A stretch of DNA of 64,000 nt from Vibrio sp. HDW18 (GCF_011306175.1 NZ_CP049913.1:2294001-2358000), one strand, 5' to 3'; positions 1 through 9,795 are shown, numbered from the stretch's first letter. Numbers and translations: made by a program. Notes: generated from the letters alone by a model not told the origin.

Positions 1-76
1 GTGCATTTCTGCGCGGTATGTTGAGCGCACGGCTCGTTGCTTAATATGATCTAAATTGTTGCATTATTGAAGCGTT

Positions 77-1189
77 TTATTGTTCCACGCAAAGTAAACT
101 TTTTTTGCTGGTCCGACAGAGTAGGTAAGCGGCGATCCAAGCGGTCAGTGGCGCCACCAATAACATAGAAATACTGCCGACCAGCGTTCTCGAAATTTCC
201 GCCGCGACAAGTTTCATGTTTAATATTTGCAATAGGCTGGCATCACGGCTCATAAATAGCATCAGCATAGTAAGAAAACCGCCGGAATAGGCCAGTAATA
301 AGGTGGTGGTCATGGTTCCGATCACTGCGCTACCGACTTTAAATCCGGACTGAACCAATTCATTTCGATGCAGATTAGGTGTGTTTGCTTTCAATTCTTC
401 GAGAGTGGCGGCCATTTCCATTGCTACGTCCATCGCTGCGCCACTGGCACCAATAATCACAGCGGCGAAATAGATATTTAGCATATTCAAATGCATACCT
501 GTTTCAAATAGTACCACTTGCGCCAATGGTTGGGTCATTCCATCCAGTTTCAGCCAACGGGATACCACAATACATAACAGTGTGGTGATGGCTAATCCAG
601 TTAAGGTGCCGAGAAATGCGGAGATGCCTTTAACCGTAAAACCGGCCACAGAAAAAATAATTAAACCGCTTAATAGGCAGACGGTTGAGGTTGTTGCTAT
701 TAATGGGTTTGTACCGCTCAATAGCGCCGGTATTAGCCAGTACCAGATGATAGCGAGTGAGCCTGCAAATGAGATCAATGCTCGAACACCAACGCGTCGG
801 GCATAGATAATGAGTCCTAAAGCAAACACGGTAAGCAAACCCGTCAATACATCTAAACGGTAATGAGCAAGTGTTCTCGCGAGAATCGGTTTACCCTGAG
901 AATTGCTTTGATAAACAAAAAGAACTTTATCACCCGGCTGATAATATTCGTCATATTCTAGTGAACCAGAAAGGTGGTTAGTTGCTTCAATTGGTTGTTC
1001 AACACCAGAGGTTGTGATTATCACACGCTGTTCGCCAATGCGGTTTGAACCTATCACGGTCATTCGACTGTTATCAACAGAGATAACTGTACCTTTGGCT
1101 TCCATTGAATCTTGTCGGTCAGGTCGATCGAGTAACCCGAATCCAATAGCGCTGATCATTACGGCTAGGGTGAGTATTGCTCCACGCAT
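77..1189 (-). CDS. YibE/F family multi-pass membrane protein
   Basis: The 370-residue protein has an N-terminal membrane anchor, then a soluble extracytoplasmic stretch (about residues 25-110) ending in a PGDKV-type beta motif. Seven or so hydrophobic segments follow from about residue 112 to 360. This layout, with a central GASGAAMDVAMEM motif, is that of the YibE/F family, whose biochemical role is unknown; transport has been proposed. The ATG at 1189 is preceded by AGGA about seven bases upstream. It is transcribed leftward and lies about 65 bp downstream of the alkaline phosphatase gene, with a terminator between them, so it is probably a separate unit. The family call is firm; no function can be assigned. 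Confidence 0.85.
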   Translation of the reverse strand: MRGAILTLAVMISAIGFGLLDRPDRQDSMEAKGTVISVDNSRMTVIGSNRIGEQRVIITTSGVEQPIEATNHLSGSLEYDEYYQPGDKVLFVYQSNSQGKPILARTLAHYRLDVLTGLLTVFALGLIIYARRVGVRALISFAGSLAIIWYWLIPALLSGTNPLIATTSTVCLLSGLIIFSVAGFTVKGISAFLGTLTGLAITTLLCIVVSRWLKLDGMTQPLAQVVLFETGMHLNMLNIYFAAVIIGASGAAMDVAMEMAATLEELKANTPNLHRNELVQSGFKVGSAVIGTMTTTLLLAYSGGFLTMLMLFMSRDASLLQILNMKLVAAEISRTLVGSISMLLVAPLTAWIAAYLLCRTSKKSLLCVEQ

Positions 1190-1204
1190 GGATAATTCCT
1201 TAAT

Positions 1205-1228
1205 GAAAAAGAGGGGCCAGCCCCTCTT
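1205..1228 (-). terminator. Rho-independent terminator of the alkaline phosphatase gene
   Basis: A nine-pair stem (AAGAGGGGC at 1209-1217 with GCCCCTCTT at 1220-1228) ends in an A run on the + strand, which reads as a U tract on the - strand. It starts about 29 bases after the phosphatase stop codon. Confidence 0.75.
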
Positions 1229-1256
1229 ATGCTTGTACTAATAAAATGGATTTTAC

Positions 1257-2651
1257 TTATTGAACGACGCCAATTTTAAGGCCCATAACATCTGCAAATG
1301 CGTTTGCAACTTCGGTGTTATCTTTAAATCCACCGAATTGCTCTGCGCCCTTACCCATAGCGGTAAGAGGAAGTTGGGTTGCTGTATGAGCAAAAGATGT
1401 CCAGTAAATACCAGCACGTTTTGATGTGATGTGAGCAACCGCAATCGCAACTGGGTCATAGCCACCCGCATTTTTCTGTGCTGAGGCTGCATCTTTATCA
1501 AAAGCGTTCATTGCTTGGTTGATCAGTGCGTTTTCCTCGGCAGTTAAATCAGTCAGCTGGTAGACGTTTGCGATGTGATTAAAGAATGCCTTACGATCAC
1601 CTCGGTAAACTTTTTGTAGTTTGTCTTCGATTGAATCACTGGTTGTGATGATTTTATCTAGGTTCATGAAATAGTTAGTACCAAAACCTAGACCCATACC
1701 ACCGGTTTCATGGTCACCAGTAACCACGATTAAGGTCTCCTTTGGATGCTTATGATAAAAATCGACCGCAGATTGAATCGCTTGATCAAACGCTAACGTG
1801 TCGTAAATCACGCTGGCAATATCATTGGCGTGAGCTGCGTGGTCAATACGACCGCCTTCTACCATTAGGAAGAAGCCTTTATCGTTTTTAGACAGTAGCT
1901 CGATACCTTTATCGGTGATCTCTTTTAATGATGGGGTGTCATTGGCTTTCATACGATCGATTTCGTATGGCAAGTGTGAAGGGGTGAAGGTAGCAAAGAC
2001 TTTATCACCTTTGCTCGGTGTGTAGCCTCGAAAAGAGACGGTGGTATCGACACCGACGAAAGTTTGGTAGCCTTTTTGCTCAAAATTAGCGCGTAGGTCT
2101 TTATTATCGGTTCTTCTTGTTTCGGCATTAGCCACAAAGTGGCGATAACCACCACCAGCGAGATAATCGATATTTGATGCTAGATAATCATCTGCGATCT
2201 CGTTTTCATTATTTCGGCTCATGTTTTTTGCAATAAATGCAGATGGTGTGGCATGAGTTAAGCGCGTGGTGGTGATAAGGCCGGTCGCCATGCCCTTATC
2301 TCGTGCTGATTCCAAAATAGAAACGGTTTTCTTGCTCTCTTTGGTCATGCCAATAATGCCATTATCGGTTTTGACCCCCGTGGCTAATGCGGTACCAGAA
2401 GCCGCTGAATCAGTGACCAGTGAATCTAACGAGTGGGTGGTGTTAATACCGGCAACTGGCATGTTATTCATGGTTAAGCGAAAGTTTTTATCACCGGTTT
2501 TTTGTTGTAGATAATATTCGGTGACCTGTCTTTGCGTTGCCGCCATACCATCGCCAATCAGATAGAACACATATTTTGGCGCTTCTTGTGCTTGAGCGAT
2601 AGCGCTTGCCAGTATAGACAAAGCCACTAATGGAAGTTTTATTGATTTCAT
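1257..2651 (-). CDS. Secreted alkaline phosphatase (PhoA superfamily)
   Basis: It hydrolyses phosphomonoesters in the periplasm or outside the cell. A Sec signal peptide (about residues 1-21, ending in AIAQA) is followed by the metal-binding LIGDGM motif near residue 34. The catalytic serine lies in TDSAASGTA near residue 82, and the later metal ligands are in GGRIDHAAH and TGDHETGG. At 464 residues it has the usual family length. The frame extends 13 codons further upstream, but the ATG at 2651 has an AAGG ribosome site and starts a proper signal peptide, so I use it. It stands alone between a terminator and an ERIC repeat. A Pho-box was not recognised in the 450-bp upstream gap. Confidence 0.93.
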   Translation of the reverse strand: MKSIKLPLVALSILASAIAQAQEAPKYVFYLIGDGMAATQRQVTEYYLQQKTGDKNFRLTMNNMPVAGINTTHSLDSLVTDSAASGTALATGVKTDNGIIGMTKESKKTVSILESARDKGMATGLITTTRLTHATPSAFIAKNMSRNNENEIADDYLASNIDYLAGGGYRHFVANAETRRTDNKDLRANFEQKGYQTFVGVDTTVSFRGYTPSKGDKVFATFTPSHLPYEIDRMKANDTPSLKEITDKGIELLSKNDKGFFLMVEGGRIDHAAHANDIASVIYDTLAFDQAIQSAVDFYHKHPKETLIVVTGDHETGGMGLGFGTNYFMNLDKIITTSDSIEDKLQKVYRGDRKAFFNHIANVYQLTDLTAEENALINQAMNAFDKDAASAQKNAGGYDPVAIAVAHITSKRAGIYWTSFAHTATQLPLTAMGKGAEQFGGFKDNTEVANAFADVMGLKIGVVQ

Positions 2652-2799
2652 AAATAACCTTTTAAATAATGTGTGATTTATTCGCTGCACCAGAATTTAG
2701 AAGTGTTTTATGACGATAAGGTGATCTTTTTAATACAGTTTTATTTTTATTGGATCACCATCTGAAATAAGATTAAAGGCATCTTAAAAACTAAAGATG

Positions 2800-2927
2800 T
2801 TTACCCTTCCTACTTGAAGCTGCAGCGGTGTTGGCTACGTTCATTCACCCCAATCACATAGTTTGTCTATGCTCATGGGGACTCACTCACTTGCCGCCTA
2901 CCTACAACTCCAAGTTGCTTGGGTATA
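2800..2927. repeat. ERIC-type intergenic repeat, copy 1
   Basis: This 128-bp imperfect palindrome is nearly identical to the copies at 16854 and 48144. Its ends are TATACCC-like inverted repeats, and the centre carries the TTCACCCCAATCAC and CATGGGGACTCACTCAC halves that resemble the enterobacterial ERIC/IRU core. It lies in the 459-bp gap between the phosphatase and the AhpD-like gene. The rest of that gap shows only AT-rich promoter-like sequence. Confidence 0.85.
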
Positions 2928-3110
2928 GCTTGAGCATAATTGCTAAATGTTAGTATTTTCTATGCGTTCAATGGACCGTTACGTATGAGTAAATCTCTAG
3001 GCAATAAATTGAGACGATTTGTAAGTTTATTTGGACTTTGAGTTATAATTTGTATTGAAAAGAGTGCAATGATACCTAAGTCCAATTGGTGACTAACTGA
3101 GGATTTTATC

Positions 3111-3650
3111 ATGAGTCGTATTCTTCCTATCTCTCATCCACAAAATGAAACTGCAATAACATTAACTGCGATTCGTCAAAAATTGGGAATGGTTCCAAAC
3201 CTTTATGCAACCATCGCTCATTCATCGAAAGTACTGAATGCTTATCTAGCTTTTAATCAAACCTTGTCAGAGGGGCGTTTGACGGCTAAACAGCGAGAAT
3301 TGATTGCATTGGCGGTAGGACAAGCTAACCATTGCCAATACTGTCTATCTGCTCACACATTACTTGCGGAAAATTTGGGATTAAATAAAGATCAGATCTT
3401 GCTTGCTCGTGAAGGTAAGGCGGACGAATCACTTGATCAAACCATTATTCAATTTGCAATACAGGTTATTGATCAACAAGGTGTTTTAAGTGATGAACAA
3501 TTTAATTTTGCACGTGAGAATGGTTTGGAGGATGAATTAGTTTTTGAAGTACTTGCTCAAATTACAGCAAATATATTCACTAACTATAGTAATCATATAG
3601 CACAAACATCGATCGATTTTCCTGTTGTGAGCTTAAGTAATCAGCCATAA
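3111..3650 (+). CDS. AhpD-like / carboxymuconolactone decarboxylase family protein
   Basis: This 179-residue all-helical protein has the AhpD-type redox motif C-x2-C-x3-H in the stretch HCQYCLSAHT (about residues 75-84). It follows the family pattern of a LTAKQRELIALAVGQ helix, then the motif helix, then a C-terminal pair of helices. Family members are peroxidase partners or alkylhydroperoxidase-like enzymes that use this cysteine pair, so a role in handling organic peroxide is plausible but unproven. The ATG has GAGG nine bases upstream. No terminator separates it from the small helical gene that follows. Confidence 0.85.
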   Translation: MSRILPISHPQNETAITLTAIRQKLGMVPNLYATIAHSSKVLNAYLAFNQTLSEGRLTAKQRELIALAVGQANHCQYCLSAHTLLAENLGLNKDQILLAREGKADESLDQTIIQFAIQVIDQQGVLSDEQFNFARENGLEDELVFEVLAQITANIFTNYSNHIAQTSIDFPVVSLSNQP

Positions 3651-3698
3651 ACATTGTTATTCTCGGCTGAAAACATTAGTAAGGAGATGCAAAATATT

Positions 3699-4025
3699 AT
3701 GAATATATCCTCTTTACTTATTGATGAACAAAGAAATGTTTCTAATGTAATTAATCTTAGTTCTGAAATTGCAGATGATACGGTGCTTAGTACTGAAAAG
3801 CTTATTTTAATGGTAAACCAAAGTCAGCTAACAGTTGAGCATGTAATTGAGAAAATTCATCATCAATTAGAAGGATCGCATATTATTAAAGATAATATGC
3901 AGAAATTAGTCAATGATACTCGAACAGCATCATCACTATCGAGCTCAAATCATGAGCTGGCAAAAAAATCATACAAGAACTCGAAGATTTTCCATTCAAT
4001 GATTTTTAATAGAGTTACTAGTTAA
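3699..4025 (+). CDS. Small all-helical protein, resembles a chemoreceptor signalling fragment
   Basis: I do not recognise this gene with confidence. The product is about 108 residues if it starts at the ATG at 3699, which follows AAGGAG at 3681-3686 with a long 12-base spacing. An in-frame TTG at 3654 would add 15 residues. It is polar and predicted wholly helical, with heptad-like stretches such as SSEIADDTVLSTEKLILMVNQ. These resemble the cytoplasmic coiled-coil hairpin of methyl-accepting chemotaxis proteins, but no membrane segment, HAMP domain or full hairpin tip is present. It lies next to a decayed transposase, so it may be a leftover fragment of a larger receptor gene. Confidence 0.4.
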   Translation: MNISSLLIDEQRNVSNVINLSSEIADDTVLSTEKLILMVNQSQLTVEHVIEKIHHQLEGSHIIKDNMQKLVNDTRTASSLSSSNHELAKKSYKNSKIFHSMIFNRVTS

Positions 4026-4188
4026 TTATGTTTCTTAGCGTGATGTATATAATACAAGCATCATCCTGCACATAGTTTGGTAATTTAAATAGTTTGATTC
4101 GGTGATTATTTGTTAGTGAAAAAGACAAGACTATCTTGACCACGATCGACAGTTTTGATCTATTACTGTTATTTGACGGTCTCAAAAT

Positions 4189-4597
4189 ATGTCGACTCAA
4201 CCTATTATTAAACGTTTGGATCACCTTGGAATCATTGCCGCTTTTTGCCATGAAATCGGCTTACCACGGATGATAGATGCGGTCATTCCCAAGTATTCCG
4301 AACACCATGTTTCTCATGGTGATGCTGTATTGGCCATGCTCCTTAATGGGCTCGGCTTTTACGGCAGAACACTTCACATGTTCTCTGACTTTTTAAGACC
4401 AAGTCCGTGTCGAAATTGCTCGCCCAAGATATTGATGCATATTACCTGGCCGTCCGATTTATATGCAAGCGATCAGTGGTAACACCAATGATGCCAAAGC
4501 CTTCGCCGAGGTCACTTGCCATCATATCCACTTACCGCTTACTTGCCATTTCAAGTTGTTTGGATATTGCTGGTTTTATCGCGGATCTCAAACGTGA
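4189..4597 (+). pseudogene. Decayed IS1634-like (DUF4277) transposase remnant
   Basis: The N-terminus (MSTQPIIKRLDHLGIIAAFC, then AVLAMLLNGLGFYGRTLHM) is typical of transposases with an N-terminal DUF4277 domain in the IS1634 group. A frameshift near 4400 moves the continuation (SKLLAQDIDAYYLAV) into a second frame. A deletion then joins it to a downstream part (QAISGNTNDAKAFAEV) in a third frame, ending at TGA 4595-4597. Most of the catalytic core is missing, so it cannot be active. No terminal inverted repeats were found. Its relic ends 11 bases from the stop codon of the convergent EIIC-EAL gene. Confidence 0.8.
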
Positions 4598-4607
4598 AAT
4601 AAGCGGC

Positions 4608-6641
4608 TTATTGAGCCTGGCTGGCGATGAGATTAGCGAGCGGCTCTGGTCTACCAATCCAATAACCTTGAACCCAGTCCACATTACACGCTTGCACAAA
4701 ATTAAACTCTTCAAGGGTCTCGACACCTTCCGCGACGACTTGGCAGTTGGCAATGTGGCCGAGCTTGGCGATTAAACCGTACAACTCTTTGCCTTTTTGA
4801 TCGGTGCTATTCAATAGCAGAGAGCGGTCTAATTTGATTTTATTAAATGGAAATTTGAATAAATGTGGGAAAGAAGCATAACCTGCACCAAAATCATCCA
4901 TGGCAAAATGGATACCCTGTGCTTGCAGTGTTTCCATAGTACTATTCAGTAAGCTGGTATTACTCAAAATGGCTTCTTCAGTGATTTCAATCATGATGTG
5001 ATGGGGTGCAATCGCATAATAATCTAAACGCTCAAGTAAATAAGGGGCAAAATTTTTCTGCTCGATAGAAGCTACGGAGATATTAATCGCAATCCGATCG
5101 GTTGGTGATAAAGAGATCTGCTGCATATCCGTTAAAACTTTATCGATCACGATTTTATCGAGATAGGGCATCGCACCAATTAATTGGAAATCATCAATAA
5201 AATGAGGGGGGTGCAACCGGCCTTGTTTATCGATATAACGCAATAAAGCTTCATACGATAAAGCGGTATCTGTTCGACAAGGTTGTAATGGTTGATAATA
5301 CATAACAATCTCGCCTTCATTTAATAATGTCACGACGCGATTTTGTGCCGTCGATAAGTTTTGTTGTGTACTTGTCGAATCTTGAGCTGTGCTCAGTTGC
5401 ATTTTAAATGTTGAAGTGACGAGTTCGATCAATTTTTCATTATTATTGGCTTGCGCGGTATAACGCCCAGAGTAAGCCAAGTAGAAAGGACGATAAATAA
5501 ATACTCCAACCACAATAATCAATAGCTGTAAAATCACGCCATCAAATTGATTGCCGGTTGCAATATAACCGCTTAATAGGGGAGGAGTCATCCAGTTGAC
5601 AATTTGCTCAATGGGTGTGACTAAGCCACTGGTAATCGCTAGGTAGGCGATGACAAAACTCACTAATGGTACGATAACAAATGGAATAATCAATAATGGA
5701 TTAAAAATAATTGGTAATCCAAAGAGTAATACTTCATTAATATTAAAAGTAACTAGTGGTGCTGCTGCCAATGCAAGCAAAAAGTGATGACGTGATTTGG
5801 CGAAAATAAAAATACAAATTAATAAACAGATACTATTCCCAGCTCCACCCATAGAAAGAAATGCATCATAGAATCCTTGGCTAATAACATTCAGAGACGC
5901 TTCACCGGCTTGCCAATGGGTAATGTTTTCTTGAGTGATAGAGAAAATATTTTGTTTAATGGAAAACAGCATATTATGACCATTAATGCCAATTGAGCCT
6001 AATAAACCGAGAATGGTTTGGTAGATCAATCCACCGGAGAGTGTCATTGGATTTAGCGGCAGTTCTTTGAGCGAAAATGCGCTCATATTAATTAAAACAG
6101 AGATTGCTAAAGCTAAAACCATAAATAGGCCAACATGTAAAACATGTTTCAATAGCTGTGATGGGAAGTCCAAGGTTTGTGGAACCAGTAACCGAATCGG
6201 AAAAATCGAGTAATAAATTAAAGTCAGCAAGGCACTTAATAATCCCAGCATGGGGCTATTAGGCAGTAAGTAGGTGCTAGATAAACTTCCAGTTTCGATT
6301 GAAATAAAATAGAACATGATAAAGGAAAGAAGAATAAATGCCGCACTGGAAACATTGACTTTAAGCGATAGATAGTAACCTATAATCAAACAAAAAGCGG
6401 TTGGATATAAGTTAATGATAATATGTGATATATTAAATAGCGATTGAGTTAAAGAATGACCAGATAAATTTATAATATGACCAGTTAACAATATTAATCC
6501 ATTGAGTAATGTTAAAGGTAATAATAATAGTGCTAATGAAGTAAGGTCGGTAAAGTAAGATTTTAAACTATTGCTTAATGTATGGATGAAACCCTTTCGA
6601 TGATGTGCAGTTTTTAATAAAATCTTATTTATGATTCTCAT
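4608..6641 (-). CDS. PTS EIIC (cellobiose/lactose-type) fused to EAL phosphodiesterase
   Basis: The first 390 or so residues form a multi-pass EIIC permease of the CelB/LacE type, including the sugar-site NINE motif and the TPPLLSGYIATG segment. Residues about 445-670 form an EAL domain with the catalytic set EALLR, NIS, EITEEA, DDFGAG, KLDRS, AEGVET and a QGYWIGRP end, so cyclic-di-GMP hydrolysis to pGpG is plausible. No EIIA, EIIB or phosphoglycosidase gene is near. The permease may therefore act as a membrane sugar sensor that sets phosphodiesterase activity rather than as a working transporter; that is inference. It faces a dead transposase at its 3' end and a 420-bp intergenic stretch upstream. 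Confidence 0.9.
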   Translation of the reverse strand: MRIINKILLKTAHHRKGFIHTLSNSLKSYFTDLTSLALLLLPLTLLNGLILLTGHIINLSGHSLTQSLFNISHIIINLYPTAFCLIIGYYLSLKVNVSSAAFILLSFIMFYFISIETGSLSSTYLLPNSPMLGLLSALLTLIYYSIFPIRLLVPQTLDFPSQLLKHVLHVGLFMVLALAISVLINMSAFSLKELPLNPMTLSGGLIYQTILGLLGSIGINGHNMLFSIKQNIFSITQENITHWQAGEASLNVISQGFYDAFLSMGGAGNSICLLICIFIFAKSRHHFLLALAAAPLVTFNINEVLLFGLPIIFNPLLIIPFVIVPLVSFVIAYLAITSGLVTPIEQIVNWMTPPLLSGYIATGNQFDGVILQLLIIVVGVFIYRPFYLAYSGRYTAQANNNEKLIELVTSTFKMQLSTAQDSTSTQQNLSTAQNRVVTLLNEGEIVMYYQPLQPCRTDTALSYEALLRYIDKQGRLHPPHFIDDFQLIGAMPYLDKIVIDKVLTDMQQISLSPTDRIAINISVASIEQKNFAPYLLERLDYYAIAPHHIMIEITEEAILSNTSLLNSTMETLQAQGIHFAMDDFGAGYASFPHLFKFPFNKIKLDRSLLLNSTDQKGKELYGLIAKLGHIANCQVVAEGVETLEEFNFVQACNVDWVQGYWIGRPEPLANLIASQAQ

Positions 6642-7062
6642 TGTTTAGTCTTAAATGTGGCATCACAACAAATATAACATGTATGCGTACGTTAAACAAC
6701 AATTGGCTAACAGTAGCCGTGATGAGAATGGGCTTAGAGGCTGGTTGTTTAAATGGCCGTGAGCGAGCTATCTGATTAAAATTTATGCCATATTAATGTG
6801 ACAATTCAAATAATTTATTAAGCAAACGTTTGGTTTGGTTATTTAAATATGATTATTTTAATCACTCGGTTTGTTTTTTAAGCTAGCACAGCGTGTTATC
6901 GCAAGTTAAATACCGTAAACCAAAAAAAACAACATGTTATCAATGGTTCGGACTCGTTTGCTGAGTCAGTGGATTGATTCATCGTGCCAGCATCTTTGGT
7001 TAGGATCAAAGTGGCAACCACATCAATCGATGATTGACGTGGTTGCAAACTAACTCGTAGGA
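6642..7062. other. Intergenic stretch with one hairpin
   Basis: No gene is supported in these 421 bases. They should hold the leftward promoter of the EIIC-EAL gene, and the far end holds the hairpin annotated at 7014-7046. A 60-codon leftward open frame overlapping the dehydrogenase 3' end has no ribosome site and no recognisable features. Confidence 0.5.
7014..7046 (-). terminator. Long hairpin downstream of the secreted dehydrogenase
   Basis: A 15-bp stem with one mismatch (7014-7028 against 7032-7046) and a 3-base loop lies 16 bases after the dehydrogenase stop. The following U tract is weak, so it may be a terminator or an mRNA 3'-end stabiliser. Confidence 0.45.
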
Positions 7063-8046
7063 CTAGTAAGCGGTCCAACCGCCATCGGTGGCAAATAATC
7101 CACCAGTAAGGTTAGATGCCTCATCAGATAAGAGGAAGCAAATCACTGCGGCCTGCTCCCATACGGTAGATTGGCGCTGTTTACTGTCGGCATAAGCCAG
7201 CAAACTCAAGGTTTTGGTGCGCCCCATATTCGGTACGGTCGAAGCGGAATTTTCTTGATTAGCGGCTTTGACGAACTTCATGGCCATATCTGTCATTGCG
7301 GTTTCTGTCGCTGCCATATTGACCGAGTTGACTCGAATGCCGTAAGGGGCATAGTCAATCGCCGCGCTGCGAGTTAAACCGCTACAAGCATGTTTACTCG
7401 CGACATAAGCAGAATTCCCAGCCAAGCCAGTTAAACCGGCGATCGAGCAGATATTGACAATCGCGCCACCTTTACCTTGGGCGAGGATCGGTTGTAATTC
7501 GGCACGCATTGATTTAAATACCCCACCGGCATTCACCGCCATTAAGGTATCAAAATATTCATCACCCGCATCAGCGACAGGTGTCGGCAATAACGCTTTC
7601 TGCTTGGGGTAATCTAACTCGGCATCTGGTGCCATTGCCGCCATAATCCCAGCCGCGTTAACCGCACCATTGAGTTGGCCAAATTTTTCAATCGTCAACG
7701 CCATCGCTTGTTTGAGATCTTGATTATTGCGTACATCCCCTTTAAAAAACTCCGCTTTGCCCCCTTCTTGGCGGATTTGTGCCACGGTTGCTGCGCCTTC
7801 TTTGTCTAACACATCAAAGATCATTAGGCTAGCGCCCTCTCTGGCGAGACGAATGGCCACCGCCGCTCCGATTCCGCGTGCACCGCCAGTGATGAAATAG
7901 GTCCGACCTTCATGACGGGCAGGGGTAAAGTAAGCAGGATCGAGTGGTTTGATGTCGACCGTTTTATAAGCTTCTGCCAATCCCACTCCAGGTTGTAAGC
8001 TGGCTAATAAACAACTCGTCAACAGGAATTTTTTGAATGTATGCAT
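7063..8046 (-). CDS. Short-chain dehydrogenase/reductase with an export signal
   Basis: The 327-residue protein carries a classical SDR Rossmann fold. It has the cofactor motif TGGARGIG near residue 53, NAAG, the catalytic serine in NICSIAGL, the YVASK active-site Tyr-x3-Lys and a C-terminal LFATDGG motif. Before the fold sits a Sec-type signal sequence (MHTFKKFLLTSCLLASLQPG, processing near LAEA). That is odd, because SDRs use NAD(P)H and are normally cytoplasmic. A GGAG ribosome site precedes the ATG by seven bases, so the signal is part of the natural start. It begins 21 bp after the barrel gene and is surely co-transcribed with it. The substrate is unknown. Confidence 0.85.
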   Translation of the reverse strand: MHTFKKFLLTSCLLASLQPGVGLAEAYKTVDIKPLDPAYFTPARHEGRTYFITGGARGIGAAVAIRLAREGASLMIFDVLDKEGAATVAQIRQEGGKAEFFKGDVRNNQDLKQAMALTIEKFGQLNGAVNAAGIMAAMAPDAELDYPKQKALLPTPVADAGDEYFDTLMAVNAGGVFKSMRAELQPILAQGKGGAIVNICSIAGLTGLAGNSAYVASKHACSGLTRSAAIDYAPYGIRVNSVNMAATETAMTDMAMKFVKAANQENSASTVPNMGRTKTLSLLAYADSKQRQSTVWEQAAVICFLLSDEASNLTGGLFATDGGWTAY

Positions 8047-8067
8047 AATCTATCTCCGATATAACAG

Positions 8068-9795
8068 TTAAAAACGCACAATCATTAACGCGCTAGCGCT
8101 GACCCAATTCTCATAGTCCTGATTGAGCGCGGCTCGAATTGCCTCGCCCGGTCGGGTATAGGCGGCTGAGAAAACAAAAATAAGTTTGGCATTGGCCACA
8201 TAGCGTGCAGTGAGATTAATTTCTTGCCCTAAATCTTTAGAGGCCAATTGTGACAACGCTTGAGCACCGCCTAGGTTATTTCGTTCATCGGCTTGGAATA
8301 CCCAAAATTGTGGTGTTAACTCGATTTGTGGTGAAATATTTAACCGTGCCATCAGCCGGTGCGCGACCACATTCGAAGTTTGTACCACCTTATACTGATT
8401 TAATCCCTGTACCCATTCATCACCACCGCCCCCAGCAAACAGAGGGTCCCAACGTTCAAAAGTTTTAGTGGTGGGATCATCTCCGCTAAATTTGGACAAC
8501 CGATAACTTAAGGTTGGACGCCAGCGCCAATCAAAAAAGCGATAGCCCAGCTCTAAATAGCCAGCTCGTGCATCCATGGCAAAATCTTGATGAGTCTGGC
8601 GTGCTAATTCTGCTTGCAGATAGGGTGACGATTGATTGGTGGTTGGTTCATAGGCAAAGCGTACATCCAGGACTCTCAGCCCTTCTCGGGGTAGCACTGA
8701 CTCGGTAGTGAAATAAGAAAAATTGGATTTTGGCACTTCAATGTACATACCACCCCAGCGCAAACCAGACCAAAAACGCCCTTCATAATTGATGCCGTGG
8801 ATCACGGTTGATGAGTCCAATTCTTCTAGTTCATCGGGATTGAAACGAAACATCTCTAGCTTATGGGCATCGTAAACAAATTGTGCCAATAAGAGCTGAT
8901 CTGCCGCGTAACGAGGATTGGATTGTAGTGCTGCACGCTCGCCACCGTTGGCAGATCCGAGTCTAAGGATCATGCCATTATCGACTTGAAATGCTTTGCG
9001 TCCAGCCAGCAAACTCACTTGGCGGATCCCGCTGGATTCGGTGGTGTTACTGCCAATCAAACCGAAATAGGCATCTTCCAGCGCGAGATGAAAACGAGTT
9101 TCGTCAGTGAATAATTCTGGCCCCTAAGATCCAGACGCAATAGCACTGACGCCTGCGAAACCAGATAGGCGTGGAGATAAACGGCTTAAACCATACAATC
9201 CTGCTTCTACACTACTTTCCAACCACGTATCGGGGCCGGCTTTGCTTCCAGAAGGAGAGGTGGCGAGTGGATTGCCCGCAGTCAGAATTTCTGGTCGGCC
9301 GAAAAAAGCGCGATCGTTGGTATAGATCATACTTTTGTTGGCTAATTTGGCCTGCAGAATCTGCTGATCATCAGCAAATAAGGTGGGGAAATCCTGCGCT
9401 CCACGCTCGGTAAAAACACCGATTGGAGCTTCATCTAACGGTTTGGCTTTGCTGGTTAGGCGAATCGTCAAAGTGAGGATCACCTGACCATAGCCGTCCA
9501 ATTGTGGCAGATATTCTGCACTTTCGACAAATTGTAACCGCTTGACCTGATTGAGCATGATATCGCTGCGTACTGGTTCGAACTGAGAGCCGGGATACGC
9601 ACCAAATGCTCTTAATACCGCGCTACGATAGGTTTCATTGGGCTGAGCATTATCAAATTCTACATTGATAGCAGCGATGCGACGCCCAGAGAGATCGGCA
9701 TAATTATTGGCCAACAGTGGTGAGGAGAAAACACCCAGCCAGCCCCATAAGAGTAGCCAGCCAAGGTGGTGGAATAAACCTCGAGACATAACCAT
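8068..9795 (-). pseudogene. POTRA-like plus AlgE-like outer-membrane barrel, split by an amber codon
   Basis: Two open frames (9124-9795 and 8068-9123) are in the same frame and are separated only by a TAG at 9124-9126. Together they give about 575 residues. The upper part has a signal peptide and one POTRA-like domain (about residues 35-115, INVEFDNAQP to LTLTIRL). The lower part has alternating beta strands with features of alginate-export barrels (LLAGRKAF, FSGDDPTTKTFERWDPLF, LGQEINLTARY) and ends in the phenylalanine typical of outer-membrane proteins. The start at 9795 has GGAG five bases upstream. The SDR gene follows after 21 bp. The amber codon lies where the linker meets the barrel, so the gene is dead unless the codon is suppressed or is a sequence error. 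Confidence 0.8.

Noticed and set aside
6896..7078. A 60-codon leftward frame after the dehydrogenase
   Set aside because: It overlaps the dehydrogenase 3' end and the hairpin, and has no ribosome site.
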